From: an uncultured Lachnospiraceae bacterium
GTDB lineage: Bacteria > Bacillota > Clostridia > Lachnospirales > Lachnospiraceae
Assembly (NCBI GenBank): GCA_910588125.1
Contig: CAJUPI010000017.1
Span: 1 to 49,816 of the forward strand
DNA: 49,816 nucleotides
Direction: 5' to 3'
Part shown: piece after piece, positions 1 to 8,523 of the stretch
How the letters are laid out: each line of letters opens with the position of its first letter
How positions within the stretch are numbered: position 1 is the first letter of the stretch
Program-made: the position numbers and the translations under genes
The notes under the pieces: model-generated
What the model saw: only the letters and a program-made list of their open reading frames with translations
What the model was told of the DNA's origin: nothing
Databases searched by the model: none

Positions 1-36
1 ACCGTCCGAACACAGGATAGAGAAATGACGGGTGAC

Positions 37-515
37 TTATTTTGCAACACCCTCCTTCGTTAAAACAGGGACTTTTGTAGACAGCGTATCTTTTGTTACG
101 ATGCATTCTGAAATATGCTCCATAGCTGGAATATCAAACATGATGTCCATCAAAACATCCTCCAAAATTGTCCTTAATCCCCTTGCCCCTGTTTTGTTGG
201 CAAGGGCCATTCTTGCAATCTCATGCAATGCGTCATCCTCGAAATGCAGTTTGACTCCATCTCTTTTAAAAAGGATTTGGTATTCCTTTACAATGGAATC
301 CTCTGGTTCAGTAAGAATCCGGATTAACTCAAATTGCAGGCAGAGTTACTTCGCAGCCTTCAATAAGTTTCAGCAACTCTGTTTGCACATGAATGCCGAT
401 TCCACCATGGGATTGATTGACCGTTTCATCCAATCTACTGAGTACGTTGTTTTGATTGCAAAAAAGACGATTGAAGCAGTAGAGAATGTCATCAAAAAAC
501 GAGGGCCTGTGCTGG
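37..515 (-). pseudogene. clpX: clpX remnant (C-terminal ClpX piece plus frame-broken upstream part)
   Basis: On the minus strand the frame from 345 down to the stop at 37-39 reads like the last ~100 residues of ClpX. It has a segment ELIRILTEP, then KEYQILF, the sensor-2 segment KTGARGLRTILED and MDIMFDIPA, and a normal C-terminus. Upstream this frame is closed by a stop at 346-348. A different frame then carries VQTELLKLIEG, which resembles the ClpX segment after Walker B. About 75-80 residues that should lie between the two pieces are missing, and no Walker A region is seen. ClpX is the AAA+ unfoldase of ClpXP. This copy cannot make a working ATPase, so I read it as a decayed paralogue. The left boundary of the upstream part is approximate. 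The plus-strand frame over this region is a shadow. Confidence 0.6.
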
Positions 516-520
516 CATAA

Positions 521-790
521 TTACGGTAACTAAATAACACAGACAGTAAAGCAGAAAGTAAAAGAGATCGCTGTCAATTTGGAGGAAGGCTAAAAAGAAC
601 TTTTCGTTTCATTTGCAATCGACTTCCTAACAGTCGTTTTACATCATCTATTATTTTTTTTGGCTCATTTTCCGAAAGGATTGGAGGTTTTACTTATTTA
701 ACAGGGAGAACATGACGATATATTATTAAAAATGCTGTGCGAAAAAGACTGAAAGTTGCGAGCAAGCGAACATAAAAGGAGGCCAGAGAC
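521..790. other. Intergenic region before the chemoreceptor gene
   Basis: No gene is visible here. A possible sigma-D/FliA-like -10 box (GACGATAT, 714-721, one mismatch to GCCGATAT) lies upstream of the chemoreceptor, with only a weak TTAA-like -35 about 12 nt before it. Chemoreceptors are often sigma-D dependent, but the match is too weak to assert. A good ribosome site, AAAGGAGG (776-783), precedes the ATG at 791. Confidence 0.3.
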
Positions 791-2494
791 ATGATCAACT
801 ACATACGAAATTTAAAAATCAGATTTAAACTTTATATTCTCATAGGTGTTGCACTGATTGGCATGCTTGTTATCGGAGGTATGTCATTTTGTCTTATGGG
901 CCGGATGAACGACATGACAAGTGATATTTCAACAAGCTGGCTTCCCAGTATCAACACGGCGAGAGATCTGGCCACTACTATTTCGAATATTCGTCTTAAT
1001 GAATTGGGGTATCTTACGGCAATCTCAGATGATGTAGAAGCATCCAGCCTTCAGTACCTTCAAAAGGAAAAAGAAGATATGGCGGTTCTTTTATCCACAT
1101 ATGGGGGACTCATCGATGAAGAAGAAAGGAATTTCTATGAGAATGCAATGAATCTGTGGAATCAATACGATAAAGCAGATGAAGAAATGACAGCATTGGC
1201 CAAACAGGGCCGCTATGAGGAAGCCCGTGCGATTTTGGAAGGAGAATGTGTAGAGCTCTACAATTCTCTAAACAGTGCTTTTAATGATATTATTGTCTAT
1301 AATACAGAAGGCAGCGATGCTGCAACAGAGGAAAGCCTTTTTCTTTACAGAACGGCCACCCTCCTTATGGCAGCAATTATCGTGGCAATCATCCTTGTGG
1401 GAGTTTTCTTTTCATTTTTGATTATACGCCTGATCAAGGCTCCGATTTCCGAAATTGAGAATGCTGCTATAAGAATGGCAGAGGGTGATTTGGATATAGA
1501 GATTTCCTATAGCTCTAAGGATGAACTGGGTGTTCTCGCTGAGCAGGTACGCCGGCTAATCCATAAGCTTCAGCTTATCATTGATGATGAGAACAAATTC
1601 CTTGCTAAGATGGCAGATGGGGATTTTACGGTGGATTCTGTTTGCGAAAAAGAATATACGGGAGGTTTTTATCCCCTGCTTATTTCTTTCCGGGGTATTG
1701 CGGAAAAGCTCAACGATACGATGCTGCAAATCAACCAAAGTTCCGCTCAGGTTGCAAGTGGATCGGAACAGGTATCTACCGGTGCCCAGGCGCTTTCCCA
1801 GGGAGCAACCGAGCAGGCAAGTTCCGTGCAGGAGCTCGCCGCCACTATTAATGAAATTTCCAACAAGGTTAAGCAGAATGCAGACAATGCACAGCAGGCC
1901 AATGCTAAAGCAGGCAGCGTGAGCAGCGAAATGAATGTGAGCAACGATAAAATGCAGCAGATGATACGGGCAATGAGTGATATCAGTAATTGTTCAAATG
2001 AAATTGGTAAAATCATTAAGACCATTGAAGATATTGCTTTCCAGACCAATATTCTTGCTCTTAATGCTGCGGTGGAAGCCGCCCGTGCAGGCGCCGCCGG
2101 AAAAGGGTTTGCTGTGGTGGCTGATGAAGTCCGCAATCTGGCCAGCAAAAGCGCAGAGGCATCGAAGAACACTTCTGTTTTGATTGAAAATTCATTAAAA
2201 GCAGTAGAAAACGGAATCCGGATTGCCGATGAAACAGCGCAGTCTCTGTTCCAGGCAGTAAATGGCGTAAACGAAATGGCAGGAATTATCGGACAGATTT
2301 CAGAGGCCAGCAGCCTTCAGGCTGATTCCATCTCTCAGATTACTACGGGCATTGACCAGATATCCAGTGTCGTACAGACAAACTCGGCGACTGCCGAGGA
2401 AAGCGCGGCCGCAAGCGAAGAGCTGTCCAGCCAGTCACAGCTTATGAAGAGTCTTGTGGGAAGATTTAAATTAAAAAGCAGTAGGGTACTTTAA
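791..2494 (+). CDS. Methyl-accepting chemotaxis protein
   Basis: A 567-residue transmembrane chemoreceptor of classical layout. A short cytoplasmic N-terminus is followed by membrane segment 1 (about residues 13-36), then an extracytoplasmic helical region of about 150 residues that looks like a four-helix-bundle sensor. Membrane segment 2 spans about 188-212, a HAMP domain about 213-265, and the long signalling helix hairpin runs to the end. The conserved hairpin tip is clear (QTNILALNAAVEAARAG near residue 420, then GFAVVADEVRNLA). It should pass ligand signals to CheA/CheW at the inner membrane. It is preceded by a strong AAAGGAGG site and is a single-gene unit. The ligand cannot be read from the sequence. 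Its presence implies a motile organism, although no flagellar gene is in the window. Confidence 0.95.
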   Translation: MINYIRNLKIRFKLYILIGVALIGMLVIGGMSFCLMGRMNDMTSDISTSWLPSINTARDLATTISNIRLNELGYLTAISDDVEASSLQYLQKEKEDMAVLLSTYGGLIDEEERNFYENAMNLWNQYDKADEEMTALAKQGRYEEARAILEGECVELYNSLNSAFNDIIVYNTEGSDAATEESLFLYRTATLLMAAIIVAIILVGVFFSFLIIRLIKAPISEIENAAIRMAEGDLDIEISYSSKDELGVLAEQVRRLIHKLQLIIDDENKFLAKMADGDFTVDSVCEKEYTGGFYPLLISFRGIAEKLNDTMLQINQSSAQVASGSEQVSTGAQALSQGATEQASSVQELAATINEISNKVKQNADNAQQANAKAGSVSSEMNVSNDKMQQMIRAMSDISNCSNEIGKIIKTIEDIAFQTNILALNAAVEAARAGAAGKGFAVVADEVRNLASKSAEASKNTSVLIENSLKAVENGIRIADETAQSLFQAVNGVNEMAGIIGQISEASSLQADSISQITTGIDQISSVVQTNSATAEESAAASEELSSQSQLMKSLVGRFKLKSSRVL

Positions 2495-2525
2495 AGATAA
2501 ATGAGGAACCGGTTTGAAGATCTTC

Positions 2526-2554
2526 TTGACATTTTTCGTATTTTAAGCTATTCT
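2526..2554 (+). promoter_or_regulatory. Sigma-A promoter of the T-box/trpB unit
   Basis: TTGACA at 2526-2531, a 17-nt spacer, then TATTCT at 2549-2554. Transcription would start near 2561, just before the T-box leader. Confidence 0.75.
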
Positions 2555-2560
2555 ATCATC

Positions 2561-2840
2561 AAGTCAATTAGTTATAAACCAGGGATCGGGAGAAGTAGCT
2601 GTCCGGAATATGTACAGAGAGCCGCAGACGGTGGGATTGCGGTGATAGGAAAGACAGGGAATGGACCCGGGAGGGCAAGCCGAACGAATCGATTCAAGTA
2701 GGTACGACGTGTCTGCACGTTACAGCAGGGCCGGTATGTCAGTACACGGTATTAAGTGCATTCGAAAGAATGAATTTAGGTGGCACCGCAGAAGTGAAAG
2801 CTCCTGTCCTATATTGATGTAGGATGGGAGCTCTTTTTAT
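2561..2840 (+). ncRNA. T-box leader, probably tryptophan-specific
   Basis: A long untranslated leader with the T-box signature AGGTGGCACCGCA at 2778-2790. It is followed at once by an intrinsic terminator (2799-2839). Upstream is an AGAGAG element (about 2617), a small hairpin CATTCGAAAGAATG, and a candidate specifier TGG followed by A (2662-2665) in the context GAATGGACC. T-boxes bind uncharged tRNA through the specifier and through pairing of the T-box bulge with the tRNA 3' end, which stops terminator formation. A TGG specifier means tRNA-Trp, which fits the downstream trpB. The T-box motif and terminator are seen directly; the specifier assignment is inference. Confidence 0.85.
2799..2839 (+). 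terminator. T-box regulated terminator
   Basis: Inverted repeat around AGCTCC...GGGAGCT, with additional pairing GTCCTA/TAGGA inside, followed by CTTTTTAT. It belongs to the T-box leader and would be the off-state hairpin when tRNA-Trp is charged. Confidence 0.85.
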
Positions 2841-2927
2841 GCACAGGCCCATGCAGATGAAATGTGCTGCTAAGACGGCGCACGAATAGAGGAAAGCGGC
2901 TCTTCCCTACTCGATTTCTACTCGGCA

Positions 2928-2974
2928 AAGTGCGTCCTGTAGAACAAAAGCCCTCCGGGAGATGAGCGCCTTTT
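2928..2974 (+). repeat. Dispersed intergenic repeat, copy A
   Basis: The stretch AAAGTGCGTCC..TAGAACAAAAGCC.TCC.GGGA closely matches a second copy at 12640-12690. Both lie between genes, close upstream of a coding region. In this copy the 3' arm of the potential hairpin is degenerate (GAGCGCCTTTT). Confidence 0.5.
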
Positions 2975-3026
2975 CAATTACAACTAATTGGCACAAAAAG
3001 ACCCAAGGTGGAGAAAGGAAACAAAT

Positions 3027-4397
3027 ATGGAAAAGAATATCCCGTACAAAATTTATCTGGAAGAACAGGAGATGCCGAAACAATGGTACAATGTACGTGC
3101 CGATATGAAGAAAAAGCCGGCGCCGATTCTGAATCCCGTAACTTTAAAGCCGGTTACTTTGGAAGAATTGTCTGCCATCTTTTGCCAGGAGCTGGCAAGG
3201 CAGGAATTGGATGACACGACGCCATATTTTGATATTCCTCAGGAGATCCTGGATTTCTATCGGATGTACCGTCCGTCCCCGTTGGTGCGTGCCTATTGTC
3301 TGGAGAAAAAGCTGGGGACTCCGGCTCATATTTATTATAAGTTTGAAGGAAACAATACTTCCGGCAGCCATAAGCTCAATTCGGCAATCGCCCAGGCGTA
3401 TTACGCCAAGAAGCAGGGGCTTAAAGGAGTGACTACGGAGACGGGAGCCGGCCAATGGGGGACAGCCCTTTCCATGGCCTGCGCCTATCTGGATCTGGAT
3501 TGCCAGGTATATATGGTAAAATGTTCTTATGAGCAAAAGCCGTTTCGACGCGAGGTGATGCGGACCTATGGGGCAAAGGTAACGCCTTCTCCGTCTATGG
3601 AGACAGAGGTGGGCCGTAAGATGAATGCAGAATTTCCGGGAACTACCGGAAGCCTGGGATGCGCCATCTCCGAGGCAGTGGAGGCGGCGGTAAGCCAGGA
3701 AGGATATCGCTATGTACTGGGCTCTGTGCTGTCTCAGGTGCTGCTGCATCAGTCGGTGATCGGCCTGGAGACAAAAGCGGCGCTGGATAAATACGGGATT
3801 CAGGCGGATATGGTTATCGGCTGTGCCGGAGGCGGTTCGAATCTGGGAGGACTGATTTCTCCATTTGTCGGCCAGATGTTGAAAGGAGAGGCCGATTATC
3901 AGATCATAGCGGTGGAGCCGGCGTCCTGCCCGAGCCTGACCCGCGGTGTCTATGCCTATGATTTTTGCGATACCGGAAAGGTATGCCCGCTGGCAAAGAT
4001 GTACACACTGGGCAGCGGATTTATTCCCTCTGCCAGCCATGCCGGAGGCCTTCGCTATCATGGAATGAGTTCGGTGGTTTCTGAATTGTATGATCAGGGG
4101 CTTTTGACAGCGAGAAGTGTAGAGCAGACAGAGGTGTTTAAGGCAGCCCAGATGTTTGCCAAGGTAGAGGGAATTCTTCCGGCTCCGGAGAGCAGCCATG
4201 CGATTAAGGTGGCTGTGGATGAAGCCTTAAAATGCAAAGAGACGGGAGAGCAGAAGAATATTGTCTTTGGATTGACGGGAACCGGATATTTTGATATGGT
4301 GGCATATCAGCGGTTCAATGATGGGGAGATGAGCGATACGGTTCCCTCTGATGAAGATCTGGCAAAGGCGATTCAGGCATTGCCGAAGGTAGAGTAA
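3027..4397 (+). CDS. trpB: Tryptophan synthase beta chain, TrpB2 type
   Basis: PLP enzyme that joins indole and L-serine to make L-tryptophan. At 456 residues it is longer than ordinary TrpB1 (about 400). It shows the TrpB2-type active-site string GSHKLNSA, with the Schiff-base lysine near residue 116, and ETGAGQWG and CAGGGSNLGG phosphate/serine-binding loops. I chose the ATG at 3027 because GGAGAAAGGA lies just before it; an upstream TTG in frame at 2988 has no ribosome site. No trpA or other trp gene is adjacent. With the T-box control this points to indole salvage or to pairing with a distant TrpA. It is followed by a strong terminator at 4440. Confidence 0.93.
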   Translation: MEKNIPYKIYLEEQEMPKQWYNVRADMKKKPAPILNPVTLKPVTLEELSAIFCQELARQELDDTTPYFDIPQEILDFYRMYRPSPLVRAYCLEKKLGTPAHIYYKFEGNNTSGSHKLNSAIAQAYYAKKQGLKGVTTETGAGQWGTALSMACAYLDLDCQVYMVKCSYEQKPFRREVMRTYGAKVTPSPSMETEVGRKMNAEFPGTTGSLGCAISEAVEAAVSQEGYRYVLGSVLSQVLLHQSVIGLETKAALDKYGIQADMVIGCAGGGSNLGGLISPFVGQMLKGEADYQIIAVEPASCPSLTRGVYAYDFCDTGKVCPLAKMYTLGSGFIPSASHAGGLRYHGMSSVVSELYDQGLLTARSVEQTEVFKAAQMFAKVEGILPAPESSHAIKVAVDEALKCKETGEQKNIVFGLTGTGYFDMVAYQRFNDGEMSDTVPSDEDLAKAIQALPKVE

Positions 4398-4439
4398 CAA
4401 GTGCGGGGGCAGGAACATTTTGAGTTGGTAAAACGGCTG

Positions 4440-4480
4440 AGCCGCCGGGATTTCATTGGCAAATCCCGGCGGTATTTTTA
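4440..4480 (+). terminator. Intrinsic terminator after trpB
   Basis: A 13-bp inverted repeat, GCCGCCGGGATTT (4441-4453) with AAATCCCGGCGGT (4461-4473), followed by ATTTTTA. Confidence 0.92.
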
Positions 4481-4481
4481 A

Positions 4482-4510
4482 TTGACATATCTTAAGCATG
4501 TGGATATAAT
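4482..4510 (+). promoter_or_regulatory. Consensus sigma-A promoter
   Basis: Perfect TTGACA (4482-4487), 17-nt spacer, perfect TATAAT (4505-4510). The expected start near 4517 favours the ATG at 4564 over the one at 4522 for the next gene, because 4522 would lie only a few bases into the transcript. Confidence 0.88.
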
Positions 4511-4563
4511 ATAAAAGAAGTATGAAAAATATATTAAATAACAGCAAAGGATTACAAAAAAAC

Positions 4564-5388
4564 ATGAAGAAAAAGCAGCAAGCAGTCTCCTCAGTTATTG
4601 CTGTCATCGGACTGAGTTCGGCTATGGCGCTCTGCTCTTTGGCCGCTTATTCTGACAGCGGCCCAGGGGTTGTCAATCGATGGAAGCAGGATGAGAGAGG
4701 ATGGTGGTATGAGAATCAAGATGGCAGCTATCCTGTCGAACAATGGCAGAGTATCAACCGTAAATGGTATTATTTTGATGCGGAAGGCTATATGAGGGCG
4801 AATTGCTGGATTATGACAGACGGCAAATATTATCGACTGGGGGATGACGGAAGCATGTTAAGCTCCCAGGAGATCGAGATTGATGGAAAGCGTTATACTC
4901 TGAACGAATCCGGAGAGGTGGTGGATGGAGATCCGCAAGAGATGTCCGAGGAGGAACAGGCCATATATGCGCATGCTCAGGGGATCGTTGCCCAGATAAC
5001 GAATGACAGTATGTCGAAGCAGCAGAAAGCGGCTGCTATTTATAATTGGGTGCGGGCGAATACTACCTACACGAGTAGTGGCCCTATCGGGGATCCGGTG
5101 GAGGCTGCCGTCTATGGCTTTCGCAGACATTCGGGTTGCTGTTATGAATATTATGCTATGTCCCATTATATGCTGATGGCGGCCGGGATGCCGAACATAG
5201 AGGTGGTGCGGGCCAGTGACAACCATCATTACTGGAATCTGGTAGATGTCGATGGAACCTGGTATCATTTTGATACGACTCCCCGCAGGCTGGGAGGCAA
5301 CTGGTGTCTGGTGACCACATCCTACCTGCAGCAGGTAAGCTGGCGTTCTCATAATTATGATATTGAAGCATATCCGAAAACGCCATGA
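4564..5388 (+). CDS. Secreted choline-binding-repeat protein with transglutaminase-like domain
   Basis: About 274 residues. It starts with a signal peptide of basic head plus hydrophobic core ending near ALCSLAA. Two or three glycine/aromatic cell-wall-binding repeats follow (GWWYENQDG, KWYYFDAEG, KYYRLGDDG; roughly residues 45-105). The C-terminal half matches a transglutaminase-like cysteine-protease fold: SGCCYEYY with C192/C193, HHYWNLVDVDG with H222, and YHFDTT with D240 give the Cys-His-Asp set. It is probably attached to the cell surface through the repeats, where it would cleave or cross-link peptides. It begins a four-gene operon and overlaps the next gene by ATGA. The start at 4564 was chosen from the promoter position and an AAAGGA site at 4546-4551. 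Confidence 0.85.
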   Translation: MKKKQQAVSSVIAVIGLSSAMALCSLAAYSDSGPGVVNRWKQDERGWWYENQDGSYPVEQWQSINRKWYYFDAEGYMRANCWIMTDGKYYRLGDDGSMLSSQEIEIDGKRYTLNESGEVVDGDPQEMSEEEQAIYAHAQGIVAQITNDSMSKQQKAAAIYNWVRANTTYTSSGPIGDPVEAAVYGFRRHSGCCYEYYAMSHYMLMAAGMPNIEVVRASDNHHYWNLVDVDGTWYHFDTTPRRLGGNWCLVTTSYLQQVSWRSHNYDIEAYPKTP

Positions 5389-6476
5389 GCAAATACAGAG
5401 GAGGAAAATGGGGCCGGTATGGAATTTTGACCGGTGGCCTGGCAATATTTTTGTGCGCCGTGTATTTTTTGCAGCTTGTGTTGGTTCCTAAATATATGGG
5501 GACAGTGATTGAAGGAAATTTCACCGGGGAATATTACCGGGATTCCACCAGGCATGAATTGCTGATCGTGGGTAACTGTGAGTCCTATGAGAATATTTCT
5601 CCCATGAAGCTATGGGAGGAATATGGAATCACCAGCTATATCCGGGGAAACTCCAATCAGTTGATTTCACAATCGTATTATTTGCTGCGGGAGGCATTGC
5701 GATATGAGAAACCAAAGGTAGTGCTTCTCAACATTCAGGCAATGGCTGTGGCGGAGCAAAGCTCAGAAGAATATAACCGGATGGTTTTTGACGGTATGAA
5801 GTGGTCAAGGGATAAGCTGGAGGGAATTCTGAGCAGCAAGCTGGAGGAGGAGTCCCTGGCAGAGTATCTCTTTCCAATTCTTCGGTATCACAGCAGATGG
5901 AGTGAGCTTTCCGGAGAAGATTTGCGCTATGCATTTCAGGAGAAACCGTTAAAGAGCTATAATGGCTATTATCTGCGGGCGGATATCCGGCCTTATAGCG
6001 AGTTCCCGACGGAACGGAGGCGGAGTGATTATACGTTTCCCGAGAAAAACATGAGATATTTGCAGGAGATCGAAACATTGTGCCGGGAGAATGGGATCGA
6101 ACTGGTGCTGATGAAGGCGCCGAGCCTGTACCCGGTGTGGGTGGAGCCCTATGAAGAACAGATCATTGAGTTTGCAGAAAAAAACGGGATTTATTATGTC
6201 AATACTTTGTTATACGCAGATGAAATCGGGCTTGATATGTCCACGGATACTTATGACGAGGGATTGCATCTTAATGTTTATGGGGCGGAGAAACTTTCTG
6301 TATGGCTGGGCAAGGAGCTGAAGGAACGATATGCTCTGACGGATTTTCGCGGTGAGGAAGGCTTGGCCTGGGTATATAACCGGCGTCTGGAGGAATATAA
6401 AAAAGAGAAAGCAGAACAGAAGGAAGAATTTGAACAACTTGGCTATATCAGTAAATATACCATGCAGGAGGAATAA
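5385..6476 (+). CDS. Membrane-anchored SGNH-hydrolase-like protein, MBOAT partner (altered nucleophile site)
   Basis: 363 residues with one N-terminal membrane anchor (about 13-35) and an extracytoplasmic SGNH/DltD/AlgX-like domain. The block-I motif, usually G-D-S or G-x-S in this family, reads G63-N64-C65-E66 here (IVGNCESYENISP). The block-V Asp-x-x-x-His is intact (D291EGLH295). Such proteins usually act with MBOAT acyltransferases to move acetyl or alanyl groups to a surface polymer, and an MBOAT gene lies two genes on. If the protein is active it would use Cys in place of Ser; otherwise it may only bind. Its start overlaps the stop of the previous gene, so they are translationally coupled. 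The C-terminus is a charged helix rich in Lys/Glu. Confidence 0.8.
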   Translation: MSKYRGGKWGRYGILTGGLAIFLCAVYFLQLVLVPKYMGTVIEGNFTGEYYRDSTRHELLIVGNCESYENISPMKLWEEYGITSYIRGNSNQLISQSYYLLREALRYEKPKVVLLNIQAMAVAEQSSEEYNRMVFDGMKWSRDKLEGILSSKLEEESLAEYLFPILRYHSRWSELSGEDLRYAFQEKPLKSYNGYYLRADIRPYSEFPTERRRSDYTFPEKNMRYLQEIETLCRENGIELVLMKAPSLYPVWVEPYEEQIIEFAEKNGIYYVNTLLYADEIGLDMSTDTYDEGLHLNVYGAEKLSVWLGKELKERYALTDFRGEEGLAWVYNRRLEEYKKEKAEQKEEFEQLGYISKYTMQEE

Positions 6477-6480
6477 GAGG

Positions 6481-6978
6481 ATGAGAGCAGGAAAAAGAAC
6501 AGTAGCGGCGGTTTTGACAGCTTTGATGGCGTGGAGTGTTTCTTTTGGAACACTGGCAGCAGAACAGAAGACAAAGTATGCCTTTGTTTATCAGGAACAG
6601 CAGGTGGAGGTGGGGATGGCCGCTGATGCTGCTTTTAAGATCCTGGGCAAGGAGAAAAGTTCTAAGGTGCTGGTAAACTGTGCGGATGACAGCGGCTCTG
6701 AGAAAGCGTATATCTATGATAACTTTGAGATCATTACGGCAAAACAGGGGAAAAAGGAAGTTGTGAAAGAGATTATGCTGACCGGCGGTGAGGTAAGTAC
6801 AGAGGAAGGGATCAAGGTAGGAGATCTGCCGTCTGCCGTGAAGAAGGCGTATCCGGAGGCAAAGGAAGAGATGGGGCTTTACACGGTGACGCTTGGTGAG
6901 ACTCAGCTGGTAATTGACTGCGGCCTTAAGGATGACAAGGTAGTGACGATCACATATCTGGCTGCTGAGAAAAAGTGA
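6481..6978 (+). CDS. Small secreted protein of unknown function
   Basis: 165 residues with a clear signal peptide (about residues 1-29, ending FGTLAA). The mature part is soluble and Lys/Glu-rich, with alternating strands suggesting two repeated beta-rich halves. I do not recognise the family. It sits between the SGNH-like and MBOAT genes with 4-nt spacing upstream and a TGATG overlap downstream, so it is very likely part of the same surface-acylation machine. The ATG at 6481 follows AGGAGGAATAAGAGG directly; longer in-frame versions would run inside the previous gene. Confidence 0.8.
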   Translation: MRAGKRTVAAVLTALMAWSVSFGTLAAEQKTKYAFVYQEQQVEVGMAADAAFKILGKEKSSKVLVNCADDSGSEKAYIYDNFEIITAKQGKKEVVKEIMLTGGEVSTEEGIKVGDLPSAVKKAYPEAKEEMGLYTVTLGETQLVIDCGLKDDKVVTITYLAAEKK

Positions 6979-8495
6979 TGAGTTATACGTCGTATGGTTT
7001 TTTTGCCCTGATCGTGGCAGGGCTTATCATGAGCAGAATGGCGGGTCCGGCAGGAAAAAAGTGGGTTTTGCTGGTGATGAGCCTGATTTTCATGGCGGCA
7101 GCCGGCGGATATGAGACAATGGTATTCTGGTTCATCAGCACGGCGGCGGGATTCGCCGCCGCGCTTTTGCTTGCCCATGCTTCTTCGGACAAAAATATTT
7201 TCGGCGGACAAGAAGCGAGTGTTCCCTTGCCTATCGAGGGTAAGCGAAAAAGAGGAATTTTATTTGTCGCCGTGGCCTTTCAGCTGGGCCTGTTAGCATA
7301 TTTCAAATACGCGAATCTTCCCGCCTATACGTTGGAAGCCTTTTATGAGCTGACCGGCCGGGTATATGAATTTGAGGAGAAGGAGCGGATGGCGCTGGCA
7401 GGAATTTCCTTTTATACATTGATGGTTATCGGGTATGACATCGATGTGTATCGGGGAGAGGTCCTAACAGTCCGTTCTTTTCCGGCTTTTTCTCTTTTTA
7501 CCGGATATTTCGGACATTTAATCCAGGGTCCGATTGATTCATGGCAGGAGGCAGGAAAAAACCTTGAAGCGCTTTCCCCGGCTTCTTTCACTGATTTCCA
7601 GGATGGCTGCCTGCGGATTTTGTCAGGGTTATTTAAAAAGCTGGTGATTTCGGAGCGTCTGGCCATTATGGTGGATACCATATATGGGGATTATGCTTCA
7701 TATGGCGGATGGTATCTGATGCTGGCGTCTGTTGCCTTTACCTTGCAGTTATATACGGACTTTTGCGGTTGTATGGATTTGGTCTTGGGAGTATCACGGC
7801 TGTTTGGCGTCCGGTTGGCCGAGAATTTCCGGCAGCCCTTTTTTTCTGAATCGGTGTCAGAATTCTGGCGGAGATGGCATATTACATTGGGGGCCTTTCT
7901 TCGGAAATATGTCTACATCCCTCTGGGAGGAAACCAAAAGGGTGCGCTGCGAAAGTATATTAATACGATCGTAGTATTTTTGTTGAGTGGGCTTTGGCAT
8001 GGAGGCAAATGGACTTTTATCATCGGTACTGGGCTTTTGCAATGCTTCTATATGATTGTGGGGGCGTTATCGGAACCGTTAGCAGAGCGCTGTTACCGGC
8101 TGTTCCGGATCAGGAGGACGGCGCCGGTTTTGCGGCTGCTGCGAAAGCTGCGGACCTTTGTGCTGATTACGATTGGCTTTGTGCTGTTCCGTTCGGAATC
8201 TCTGACTATGGCCGGAGAGATCCTGAAAGGAATGTTCCGGCAGGGCTGGTATCCGGAATATGCCGAAGGAGTATTTTATTCTGGCCTGGGGACAGGGGAT
8301 TTTGTGATATTGCTGATGGGGCTGGCTCTGCTTTTTTTGGTTTCTCTGTGGCGGGAGAAGAAAGGGGAGCAAAAAATCCTGAGAGGAGAAGGCCTGCGGA
8401 CGATGGCATGTTTTGCGATACTACTGGTGGTTTTGGTGTTTGGCTGCTATGGGAAGGGATATGATATATCTTCCTTTATCTATTCGCGGTTTTGA
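6978..8495 (+). CDS. MBOAT-family O-acyltransferase (AlgI/DltB-like)
   Basis: 505-residue polytopic membrane protein. The central motif SGLWHGGKWTFIIGTG carries the invariant MBOAT histidine. Further family marks are FGHLIQGPI, the DFCGCMDLVLG region, and FWRRWHITLGAFLRKYVYIPLGGN. Family members pass an activated acyl group across the membrane to an extracytoplasmic acceptor, working with an SGNH/DltD-like partner; here that is the protein at 5385. The start overlaps the previous stop (TGATG). A GTG three bases upstream is the only other choice. The acceptor polymer is not identifiable. Confidence 0.93.
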   Translation: MSYTSYGFFALIVAGLIMSRMAGPAGKKWVLLVMSLIFMAAAGGYETMVFWFISTAAGFAAALLLAHASSDKNIFGGQEASVPLPIEGKRKRGILFVAVAFQLGLLAYFKYANLPAYTLEAFYELTGRVYEFEEKERMALAGISFYTLMVIGYDIDVYRGEVLTVRSFPAFSLFTGYFGHLIQGPIDSWQEAGKNLEALSPASFTDFQDGCLRILSGLFKKLVISERLAIMVDTIYGDYASYGGWYLMLASVAFTLQLYTDFCGCMDLVLGVSRLFGVRLAENFRQPFFSESVSEFWRRWHITLGAFLRKYVYIPLGGNQKGALRKYINTIVVFLLSGLWHGGKWTFIIGTGLLQCFYMIVGALSEPLAERCYRLFRIRRTAPVLRLLRKLRTFVLITIGFVLFRSESLTMAGEILKGMFRQGWYPEYAEGVFYSGLGTGDFVILLMGLALLFLVSLWREKKGEQKILRGEGLRTMACFAILLVVLVFGCYGKGYDISSFIYSRF

Positions 8496-8523
8496 GACAG
8501 AGGGCGGCTCCAAGGAGATAAAA

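Noticed and set aside
32..520. 162-codon plus-strand frame at the left edge
   Set aside because: It runs antisense to the clpX remnant and its translation has no domain-like pattern.
2501..2701. 66-codon frame in the T-box region
   Set aside because: It covers the promoter and the structured leader; no ribosome site.
3144..4199. 351-codon open frame on the minus strand opposite trpB
   Set aside because: It is a shadow of the trpB codon pattern; no ribosome site, no recognisable protein, and trpB on the plus strand is certain.
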